Origin: a bacterium
Lineage (GTDB): Bacteria > ARS69
Length of the DNA stretch: 64,000 nt
Assembly (NCBI GenBank): GCA_025774805.1
Contig: JALGZR010000004.1
Span: 60,903-124,902, forward strand
Direction of reading: 5' to 3'
Positions 34,371 to 41,337 of the stretch are shown here, one piece after another. The first letter of the stretch is position 1; every line of letters begins with the position of its first letter. A model generated the notes under the pieces. It made no database searches and was not told where the DNA came from. It saw nothing but the letters and a program-made list of their open reading frames with translations. The position numbers and the translations under genes are program-made.

Positions 34371-36718
34371 TACGCCCCCGGAGTCGCGATGCTGGGACCT
34401 GCCCGTTCCAACGACTCGAGGACGAGCTTCTTGTTGATGATCTCGGGAAGGACGATGACGTCCTCGGGGCGCCCCGCCGGGTACACGGCGTAGAAGGGAA
34501 CGCCCGCCCGCCGGTGCCGGCGGAGAATCTCGGTGATCTCGGGGTCCTTTCGTGTCCAGTCCCCTTTGAGCGTCACGACCCGGTTCTCCCGGAAGACCCG
34601 CTCCACGTCCTCGCTGGCGAGCACGGTCTTCTCGTTCACCTTGCACGTCCAGCACCAGTCGGCGGTGAAGTCGATGAAGACGGTGTTTCCGTCCGCGACC
34701 CTCTCCTCCAGGTACTCCACGGAGAAGGGCTCCCAGATGATCCCGCCTTCCGACACGTCGACCGAGGAGCGGAGCTGGGGAGTCTCGCGGGCATAGGCGA
34801 CGTCGGGGACGCCGAAGATGTGCTCGTGGAGGAAGGCGTGGTAGGACCAGCCCACGCCGGCGATCGTGAGAAGCCACACCACGGTCACGCGGGTTCGGCT
34901 CGAGGAGAGATCGAGAAAGCGCCCCTGCATCCAGGTGAAGAACCCGACGACGAGCAGAAAGGCGAGAAGCCACACGAGACCGTCGGCTCCCGTCTGCGCC
35001 CCGAACACGAAGAGCAGCCAGACCAGCGTCGCGAGCAGCACGAAGCCCATTCCCTGCTTGAACGTGTCCATCCAGGGACCCGGCTTGGGCATGTACCGCA
35101 GCCAGCCCGGGTGCATCGAGAGGAGCACGTACGGCAGGGCGAGGCCGACGGCCACGGCCAGGAAGACGAGCAGGATGATTCCGGGTGGCTGGGAGAACGC
35201 GAAGGCGATCGCGGTTCCGAGCATCGGTGCCGTACAAGGCGTGGCGAGGACGGTGGTGAGGATTCCGTGGAAGAACGCGTCGGCGTAATCCCGGTGCACT
35301 CCGGTGCCGATGCCCCGACCCGCCACGACGGCGAGCGCGTCGATCTCGAAGACGCCGAGCAGGCTCAGGGAGAACACGAACACGACGACCGCGAGGCCGG
35401 CGACGAACGCGGGATTCTGGAACTGGAAGCCCCACCCGATGTGCTCCCCCGCCGCCTGGAGGGCGATGACCGCCAGCGCCAGGACGAGGAACGATGCGAT
35501 GACTCCGCCCGCGAAGACGAAGCCGAGGCGGGCCACCTTGCGCGGGTCCTCGTCCGACTTGGAGACGAATCCGAGGATCTTCAGCGAGATCACCGGCAGC
35601 ACGCAGGGCATCACGTTCAGGATGATGCCTCCCAGGAAGGCGAGCACGAGGTAGCGCGCCAGGGCGCCGAGCCCGAGCGCCGCACGCCCGGATCCGAGCC
35701 CCTCCGGCCCGACGGGCAGGAGCGGGCCGGCCACGGCGGCGAAGACGGGGGCCTCCACCGGTTCGGGGGTCTGTCCCTCCTCGGCCACCGTCACCGGAAT
35801 GTCGAGGCTCAGGAGGTAGGGCTTCCCCCCGTCGGTCCGCGGAATCTCGAGGACCCCGGGAAGGAGAAGCACCGAACCCGCCTCCACCGACGCGTCGACC
35901 TCCACCGGAATCACGACTCCTAGATTCTTCTCGTCGGAGCGGAATGTCGCATCGCGGAACCAGAGCACGTCGGACGGACGGGGAAAGAACTCGGCCCGCT
36001 CGACGTCGAAGTGTTCGAGCCCCTCGAAGACGGCGGCGACGCTGGCCGAGTCCCCGGGGGGTATGGCGTCGAGGCTCTGGAACGGCCAGACCGCAGTGCT
36101 CTCCTCGTCGGCGGCGATCCGGGGGTTCCGCTCACGCGCCGCCGCGAACGTCGCGAGAGTCTTCTCGTGCGCCGGGCGCGCTTCCTCTTCCACCGGGAGT
36201 CGGATCTCGACCTTCGCGCCGCCCGGAATACAGATGTCCTTGCACTGGAGCCAGTCGACCACGCCTCGGATCACGGCTGGCTCGCCTCCGGGACGGGCGC
36301 CGCGCGGAGTGATCTCGGTCCGCAGCAGGACCCGGTCCGCGTAACCGAACGTGACGAGGTCTCCCTCCTCCTCGTAGCGGTGCGGGACCGGCCAGAGGAT
36401 GTCGGAAGCCTCCCATCCGTCGGGAAGCTCCCACTCGACTGTCGTGGGGAGTCCGGCATCGCCCCCGTTCTCCCAGTACGTGTGCCAGCCGGGCTGCATC
36501 GTGATCTCGATGCCGACCATGAACGGCACGTCCGGCCCCACCGCCTCGACGTCCGCGAGGAGTCGCGCCGTGACCTTGCCGGAATGATCGCCTTCCCCAA
36601 GCAGGGAGCTTCCTTCCGGATCCGAGGGAGCGGCGGTCCCGGACGCCGACCATCCGGGGAGCGTCGCCACGGCGGTGGCGAGGAGAGAGAGGAGGATGCG
36701 GCGCTCCCTAGCCTGCAT
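34370..36718 (-). CDS. dsbD: DsbD-type thiol:disulfide interchange protein
   Basis: A 782-residue inner-membrane protein that carries electrons from cytoplasmic thioredoxin to periplasmic thiols. A signal peptide (residues 1-30) leads to an alpha domain with the cysteine pair C159/C163 (WLQCKDICIPGG). The transmembrane beta domain has both cysteines (NVMPCVLPVISLKILGF and ATPCTAPMLGTAIAFAFS). A C-terminal thioredoxin domain carries WCWTCK (Cys689, Cys692). All six redox cysteines are kept. The only plausible ATG is in the end of a dispersed repeat and encodes MQAR; the basic RERR of the signal needs it. The M28 peptidase gene overlaps its stop. Confidence 0.92.
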   Translation of the reverse strand: MQARERRILLSLLATAVATLPGWSASGTAAPSDPEGSSLLGEGDHSGKVTARLLADVEAVGPDVPFMVGIEITMQPGWHTYWENGGDAGLPTTVEWELPDGWEASDILWPVPHRYEEEGDLVTFGYADRVLLRTEITPRGARPGGEPAVIRGVVDWLQCKDICIPGGAKVEIRLPVEEEARPAHEKTLATFAAARERNPRIAADEESTAVWPFQSLDAIPPGDSASVAAVFEGLEHFDVERAEFFPRPSDVLWFRDATFRSDEKNLGVVIPVEVDASVEAGSVLLLPGVLEIPRTDGGKPYLLSLDIPVTVAEEGQTPEPVEAPVFAAVAGPLLPVGPEGLGSGRAALGLGALARYLVLAFLGGIILNVMPCVLPVISLKILGFVSKSDEDPRKVARLGFVFAGGVIASFLVLALAVIALQAAGEHIGWGFQFQNPAFVAGLAVVVFVFSLSLLGVFEIDALAVVAGRGIGTGVHRDYADAFFHGILTTVLATPCTAPMLGTAIAFAFSQPPGIILLVFLAVAVGLALPYVLLSMHPGWLRYMPKPGPWMDTFKQGMGFVLLATLVWLLFVFGAQTGADGLVWLLAFLLVVGFFTWMQGRFLDLSSSRTRVTVVWLLTIAGVGWSYHAFLHEHIFGVPDVAYARETPQLRSSVDVSEGGIIWEPFSVEYLEERVADGNTVFIDFTADWCWTCKVNEKTVLASEDVERVFRENRVVTLKGDWTRKDPEITEILRRHRRAGVPFYAVYPAGRPEDVIVLPEIINKKLVLESLERAGPSIATPGA

Positions 36719-36790
36719 GTCTCACCAGGCTCGTGACGAGGCGCGGCTTAGCCGCTGCCGCAGCAGAGGCTGGTGAGACATGCAGGCTAG
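36708..36790. repeat. Dispersed palindromic element, copy B (83 bp)
   Basis: Both ends are intact: CTAG then GCCTGCATGTCTCACCAG on the left and CTGGTGAGACATGCAGGC then TAG on the right. The interior lacks about 100 bp found in the 182-bp copies but keeps GCCGCTGCCGCAGCAGAGG. The left end read on the minus strand is GGTGA, GAC, ATG, the dsbD start. The right end has the same signal on the plus strand without a recognisable gene behind it. The rest of the spacer to 36972 shows nothing. Confidence 0.9.
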
Positions 36791-36972
36791 TCATGTTTCC
36801 TCCGGAGAGGCGGGCGATGCTGCAGGGCGGTCGCGTCGCACGGACGGGCCCGGAAAGGCGAGATTACCGGACCGCGAGAGCCCGGTCTCCCCTTCCCTCT
36901 GGTCCTTCAATCCCGGCGTGGCCCTCCGGGTTCCCTCCGGGGATCACGGACGCCCCCCCACGCTCGGTCCCG

Positions 36973-37128
36973 CTAGAACAGCGTGTAGATGAACGGCGCG
37001 ACCGTGGACGATGTGAACAGGATCAGGGCGCCCAACATCACGAGGACGACCACGATCGGGGTCAGCCAGAGTTTCTTGCGGACTTTGAGGAAGTCCAGGA
37101 ACTCCTTGAGGATGCCGAGTCGGCTCAT
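36973..37128 (-). CDS. DUF5989 family small membrane protein
   Basis: A 51-residue protein with a short amphipathic start (LGILKEFLDFLKVRKKLW) and one membrane helix (LTPIVVVLVMLGALILFTS), ending VAPFIYTLF. This is the signature of DUF5989 proteins, which are nearly always next to SxtJ and a carbamoyltransferase. Start ATG 37128 has AAGGT upstream. It is the third gene of that unit, 22 bp after sxtJ. The role is unknown. Confidence 0.88.
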   Translation of the reverse strand: MSRLGILKEFLDFLKVRKKLWLTPIVVVLVMLGALILFTSSTVAPFIYTLF

Positions 37129-37150
37129 CGCGTGACCTTCGGGTGGAGGA

Positions 37151-37567
37151 TCAGTACTGCCTCTTCGTCCGCTCGGGGTCGAAGGGGCCGTCGTGGCGCT
37201 CGATCCAGTAGGACTCCCGGTCGGGCTCCCACTTCCTGTCGAGGGAGTCCTTGCCGAGCAAACTTCGAATAACCCCAAAGGGGGTGAATACCAGGTAGTA
37301 GACGGTGGTCAGGAGAATCCAGGTCAGGGCATGGGCCAGCCCTCGAGCCGCCGGCATCCAGACCCGGTGGAGAGGAGCCAGCGCCCGGGGCACCGCGAGC
37401 CCGAGAGCGATCAGGATCGGCGCCGCTCCCATGAGCCAGGGGACCGCCCCGCCGTGGCCTCTCCACGCGAGGATTCCGGCCCAGATCAGGCAGACCACGC
37501 CCAGCGAGATGCCGAAGTTCCTCAGCTCCCGACGGTCCGGGCCGCCCCCCGATTCCCGATCGCTCAC
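37151..37567 (-). CDS. SxtJ-like membrane protein
   Basis: A 138-residue protein with three to four membrane helices (FGISLGVVCLIWAGILAW, WLMGAAPILIALGLAV, LTWILLTTVYYLVFTPFGV). The tail is conserved in the family: FGVIRSLLGKDSLDRKWEPD and SYWIERHDGPFDPERTKRQY. GTG at 37567 is preceded by GGAGGCGGA and lies eight bases after the carbamoyltransferase stop. SxtJ is named from saxitoxin clusters but is widespread with carbamoyltransferases; no toxin cluster is implied. Confidence 0.88.
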   Translation of the reverse strand: MSDRESGGGPDRRELRNFGISLGVVCLIWAGILAWRGHGGAVPWLMGAAPILIALGLAVPRALAPLHRVWMPAARGLAHALTWILLTTVYYLVFTPFGVIRSLLGKDSLDRKWEPDRESYWIERHDGPFDPERTKRQY

Positions 37568-37575
37568 TCCGCCTC

Positions 37576-39399
37576 CTAGTCGAGTTCGAACGAACGGCTG
37601 GCGCGGACCCGCTCGATGACTGCCGAGTCCTGATCCGTCTTGCGCAGGAGGAAAGGACCTGCGACGAGCACGTCCATCTCCGTGCCGGCGAAGCAATTCC
37701 ACGCGTCTTCCGGCGTGCAGACGATCGGCTCTCCGCGCACGTTGAACGACGTGTTGATCACGAGGGGACACCCCGTCCGCTCTCGCCATCTCCGCACCAT
37801 TCGGTGATAGAGCGGGTTCGTCTCTGCGTGCACGGTCTGAACGCGGGCCGAGTGATCCACGTGAGTGATCGCCGGCACGTCGCTCCGGCGAGTCTTCAGA
37901 AGCTCGATCCCCTTCTTTCCCTTGTCGCCGTCCGCGAGGGCCTGACGTCGCTCCTCCCGCACGTGCGTCACGAGCAGCATGTACGGACTCGCCCCCCCGT
38001 CCTCGAAGACCTCTCCTGCGTGCTCGGCGAGCACGCTCGGCGCGAAGGGCCGGAACGACTCGCGGTACTTGATCTTGAGATTCATGCGGGACTGCATCTC
38101 GGAATCCCGGGGATCTCCGATGATGGACCGCCCTCCCAGTGCGCGGGGTCCGAACTCCATGCGACCCTGAAACCAGCCGACGACATGGCCCTCGAGCATC
38201 GCGTCCACGGTCCGGCCGCAGATCTCGTCCTCGGCGATCCGTTCGTAGACCGCCCCGACGCGCTCGAACGTCGCCGCGATCTCCTCGGGCGAGAACGCCG
38301 GACCCAGGAAGCTCCCCTGCTGGGCGTCCGCCCCGTCCGACGAGACCCGGCGGGGAACTCCGAACTGCCGATGGGCCAGGAAGAGGGCCACGCCGAGCGC
38401 TCCCCCCGCGTCGCCGGCCGCCGGCTGGATCCAGAGGTCCTCGTAAGGCCCTTCGCGCAGAATCCGTCCGTTCGCGACGCAGTTCAGGGCGACTCCGCCC
38501 GCCAGCACGAGATTCCGCGCTTCCGTGACCCGGTGGACGTGGCGGCACATGGCCAGCAGGATGTCCTCGAGAACGACCTGGACGGACCGCGCCAGATCCA
38601 TCTCCTTCTGCGTCACGGGGGACTCGGGCTCGCGGGGAGGTCCGCCGAACAGCGCGTGGAATCTCTCCGAGGTCATGCGCAGCCCCGAGGGGTAGTCGAA
38701 GTAGCGCATGTCCATCTTGAAAGAGCCGTCCTCCTTCACGTCGATCAGATGCTCACGGATGAGATCGGCGTAGACCGGCTCGCCGTAGGGCGCGAGCCCC
38801 ATCAGCTTGTACTCCCCGGAGTTGACCTTGAAGCCGGTGTAGTAGGTGAAGGCCGAGTAGAGGAGCCCGAGGGAGTGGGGAAACCGAACCTCCCCCAGGA
38901 GCTCGATCTCGGAGCCTCTCCCCATGCCGTAGGTCGTCGTCGCCCACTCCCCGACACCGTCCACCGTGAGGATCGCCGCCTCCTCGAAAGGCGACGGATA
39001 GAAGGCGGACGCGGCGTGGGACATGTGGTGCTCCGCGAAGTGGATCGGGCAATCCACCCCCAGCTCCTTCCGGATCCGATCGGGAAGAAAGAGCTTCTCC
39101 GACAGCCAGATCGGCATGGCCGACTGGAAGGAGCGCAGACCGCGCGGAGCGTACGTCAGGTAGGTCTCGAGCAATCGCTCGAACTTGAGGAACGGCTTGT
39201 CGTAGAAGCCGACGACGTCGATGTCGTCCGGACCGATCCCGCCCACCTCGAGGCACGAGCGGATGGCCGCCTCCGGGAACTCGGGGTCGTGCTTCTTCCG
39301 GGTGAAACGCTCCTCTTGGGCGGCGGCCACGATTGTCCCGTCTCGCACGAGGCAGGCGGCGGCGTCGTGGTACCAGGCGCTGATTCCGAGGATGTTCAC
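37576..39399 (-). CDS. NodU/TobZ-type carbamoyltransferase
   Basis: A 607-residue cytosolic O-carbamoyltransferase with the two expected domains. The N-terminal Kae1-like part starts ILGISAWYHDAAACLVRDGT and has the metal-binding EHHMSHAASAFYPSPFEEA; LAGGVALNCVANGRI follows. The C-terminal YrdC-like part has GRMEFGPRALGGRSIIGDPR, FRPFAPSVLAE and NTSFNVRGEPIVC. Such enzymes carbamoylate sugars or natural products from carbamoyl phosphate. Together with SxtJ and DUF5989 it is a conserved three-gene unit thought to act on a membrane-linked substrate. The acceptor is unknown. Confidence 0.93.
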   Translation of the reverse strand: MNILGISAWYHDAAACLVRDGTIVAAAQEERFTRKKHDPEFPEAAIRSCLEVGGIGPDDIDVVGFYDKPFLKFERLLETYLTYAPRGLRSFQSAMPIWLSEKLFLPDRIRKELGVDCPIHFAEHHMSHAASAFYPSPFEEAAILTVDGVGEWATTTYGMGRGSEIELLGEVRFPHSLGLLYSAFTYYTGFKVNSGEYKLMGLAPYGEPVYADLIREHLIDVKEDGSFKMDMRYFDYPSGLRMTSERFHALFGGPPREPESPVTQKEMDLARSVQVVLEDILLAMCRHVHRVTEARNLVLAGGVALNCVANGRILREGPYEDLWIQPAAGDAGGALGVALFLAHRQFGVPRRVSSDGADAQQGSFLGPAFSPEEIAATFERVGAVYERIAEDEICGRTVDAMLEGHVVGWFQGRMEFGPRALGGRSIIGDPRDSEMQSRMNLKIKYRESFRPFAPSVLAEHAGEVFEDGGASPYMLLVTHVREERRQALADGDKGKKGIELLKTRRSDVPAITHVDHSARVQTVHAETNPLYHRMVRRWRERTGCPLVINTSFNVRGEPIVCTPEDAWNCFAGTEMDVLVAGPFLLRKTDQDSAVIERVRASRSFELD

Positions 39400-39497
39400 G
39401 GCGCTTCGAGAGGTTCGGAGTGGGATTCCGCAAATCCGGACGGATAGCTAGCTCGTGAGCCTACCATCGGCCTCGGCCGGGGTCAATCCGAGCGAAC

Positions 39498-39526
39498 TTG
39501 CGGAAGGACCGGCGACCCGCTAACTT
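39498..39526 (+). promoter_or_regulatory. Candidate sigma-70 promoter for the HD-like operon
   Basis: TTGCGG (39498-39503), a 17-bp spacer and TAACTT (39521-39526) lie 48 bases before the ATG at 39574. The spacing is ideal and the -35 box matches four of six, the -10 box four of six. It would drive the HD-like, M42 and receiver/ATP-grasp genes. Confidence 0.4.
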
Positions 39527-39573
39527 CGCGGCGACCGGGCATATGTTACGGACCCCAGTCGAGAGGAGTCTCG

Positions 39574-40110
39574 ATGCGTGCCGCCGTGAACGACCTCTGG
39601 CCCGAGCTCGAATGGATTCGGGACCCCGACCTGCGCGAGGCCACCGCAAAGACCTGGGAGGTCGCGCTCTCCCGGAGCCCCCTGTCCCCCTCGGACCTGC
39701 GTGAGATCCCCTTCACCCTCCTCGTGCGGGATCTGGAAGTCACCTTCATGGAACACAAGCGGGCCGTGGTTCACATCGCACGCCGCTCGGCCGAGGCGAT
39801 GCAGGAGTTCTTCGGTGAGAAGCTCCCGATCGATCTCGATGCCGTGATCGCGGGGGCGATCCTCGCGGACGTCGGCAAGGTTCTCGAATACGAGAAGAGG
39901 GACGGGAAGGCCGTTCAGTCGGCCCGCGGCAAGGCGCTGCGCCATCCCTTCACGGGCGTGGCCGTCGCGATGGAGTGCGGCGTCCCGGACGCGGTGTGTC
40001 ACATCATCGCCGCCCACGCCGGGGAAGGCGATCTCGTCGAGCGCTCCACCGAGGCCACCATCGTGCACCACGCCGACTTCATGAGCTACCTTCCGTTCCG
40101 TAACCGATAG
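39574..40110 (+). CDS. HD-like domain protein with altered HD doublet
   Basis: A 178-residue protein shaped like an HD hydrolase. An early His stands in EHKRAVVHIARRSAEAMQEF. The segment AGAILADVGKVLEYEKRDGK corresponds to the usual LLHDIGK, but His is replaced by Ala, leaving only the Asp. Later ligands are HPFTGVAVAMECG, IIAAHAGEGD and IVHHADFMSY. Family members with an intact doublet are metal phosphohydrolases; loss of this His may weaken or change metal binding. GAGAGGAG before the ATG fixes the start. It opens a three-gene plus-strand operon with the M42 and receiver/ATP-grasp genes. Confidence 0.75.
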   Translation: MRAAVNDLWPELEWIRDPDLREATAKTWEVALSRSPLSPSDLREIPFTLLVRDLEVTFMEHKRAVVHIARRSAEAMQEFFGEKLPIDLDAVIAGAILADVGKVLEYEKRDGKAVQSARGKALRHPFTGVAVAMECGVPDAVCHIIAAHAGEGDLVERSTEATIVHHADFMSYLPFRNR

Positions 40111-40134
40111 CCCGGGCCAAAGGGGGGAGGCATC

Positions 40135-41337
40135 GTGACGAAGGCCGCCGAGAGGCGCTGGCTGAGGATCGCCGGGGGGCTTCTCGAGCGACCCACCGCA
40201 ACGTGCCTGGAGCACGCACCGGCCGCGTACGTGCGGTCCTTCGCCCGCCGGCGACCGGGACTCGGCGTGACCGAGGATCGGTACGGGAACCTGATCGTGA
40301 AGTTTCCGGGACGGGGAAGCCGCAAGGCGCCCCCGCTCGTCCTGATGGCGCATCTCGACCACCCCGGATTCGTCGTGGATCGCGTGCAGGAGGACCTCGC
40401 CCACCTCACGTTTCGCGGGGGCGTGCGGATCGGCCACGCCCGCCCGGGATCCCGTCTCGCGTTCTTTCGCGTCGGACGCAATACCCCGATCGGAAAGGGC
40501 CGGCTTCTCACCGCATCCGGGCGGGGGGCCCGTCGGCGCGGCTTCCTCGGCGCCGGCACGGCCCGGATCACCTCGGGGTGGGCGGTGGCCGGAGGATTCA
40601 CGATGTGGGACTTCCCCGGATTCGCGAGGCGGGGAGGCCGTATCGTCTCCCGCTGCCTCGACGATCTCTTGGGAGCCGCGGCCGCCCTCGTGACCCTCGA
40701 CGAGGTTCACCGCCGGCGGCCGCGGGGAGCCCACGTCTGGGGGTACTTCACGCGGGCGGAAGAGATCGGGTTCTTCGGGGCGCTGGCCGGGATCCGGGCG
40801 CGCTCGATTCCCAAGAGCGCCCGCGTTCTCTCGCTGGAGACGTCGCGGGCGTTTCCCCACGCCCCCCTGGGAGGCGGCGTCATCGTGCGGGTCGGCGACG
40901 CGCGCTCTCTCTTCGAACCCCGGCTCATGGGAGTGCTCCACGAGGCCGCGGCCGAGCTGGGAGAGGAGGATCCCCGGTTCCGATTCCAACGCCGGCTGAT
41001 GGACGGGGGCGTGTGCGAGGCCACGCCTTACTGCGCCGCGGGCTATCGAGGCGGGGGGCTCGCCCTCCCCCTCGGCAACTACCACAACATGAAGGGGCTC
41101 GACGGGGGGCCGAAGGGGATCGGACCGGAGCACGTCCGGATCGTCGACTTCCTCTCGGAGGTGCGCCTACTCGTCCGCTTGGCCGAGCGGTCGGCGGATC
41201 TCGTTCGTCTCGAGAGAGCGACCGAGGCGTGGCTGGCGCCGGCGACCCGGCGGGCCTGCGAGACGCTCGAGGGGGCGCCGCTCGATGCTCCCCGCGAGGA
41301 GCGCGGGAGGGCGCGACGCACGCGGAGAGGCGGATGA
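40135..41337 (+). CDS. Divergent M42 family metallopeptidase
   Basis: A 400-residue protein with the metal-binding pattern of M42 peptidases in a loose form: VLMAHLDHPGFVVDRVQ (His), IVSRCLDDLLGAAAALV (bridging Asp), YFTRAEEIGFFGALAGI (Glu pair), LSLETSRAF (Glu in place of Asp) and LGNYHNMKG (His). The last 50 residues are an Arg-rich tail. A GTG start follows GGGGGGAGG. It lies 24 bp after the HD-like gene and its stop overlaps the next start (ATGA). Peptidase activity is likely; substrate unknown. Confidence 0.8.
   Translation: MTKAAERRWLRIAGGLLERPTATCLEHAPAAYVRSFARRRPGLGVTEDRYGNLIVKFPGRGSRKAPPLVLMAHLDHPGFVVDRVQEDLAHLTFRGGVRIGHARPGSRLAFFRVGRNTPIGKGRLLTASGRGARRRGFLGAGTARITSGWAVAGGFTMWDFPGFARRGGRIVSRCLDDLLGAAAALVTLDEVHRRRPRGAHVWGYFTRAEEIGFFGALAGIRARSIPKSARVLSLETSRAFPHAPLGGGVIVRVGDARSLFEPRLMGVLHEAAAELGEEDPRFRFQRRLMDGGVCEATPYCAAGYRGGGLALPLGNYHNMKGLDGGPKGIGPEHVRIVDFLSEVRLLVRLAERSADLVRLERATEAWLAPATRRACETLEGAPLDAPREERGRARRTRRGG

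Noticed and set aside
36780-36992. A short plus-strand frame starting at the right-end ATG of element copy B (MQASHV...)
   Set aside because: The start signal is the same as at the genuine cases but the product is low-complexity, 70 residues, and overlaps the end of the DUF5989 gene antisense.
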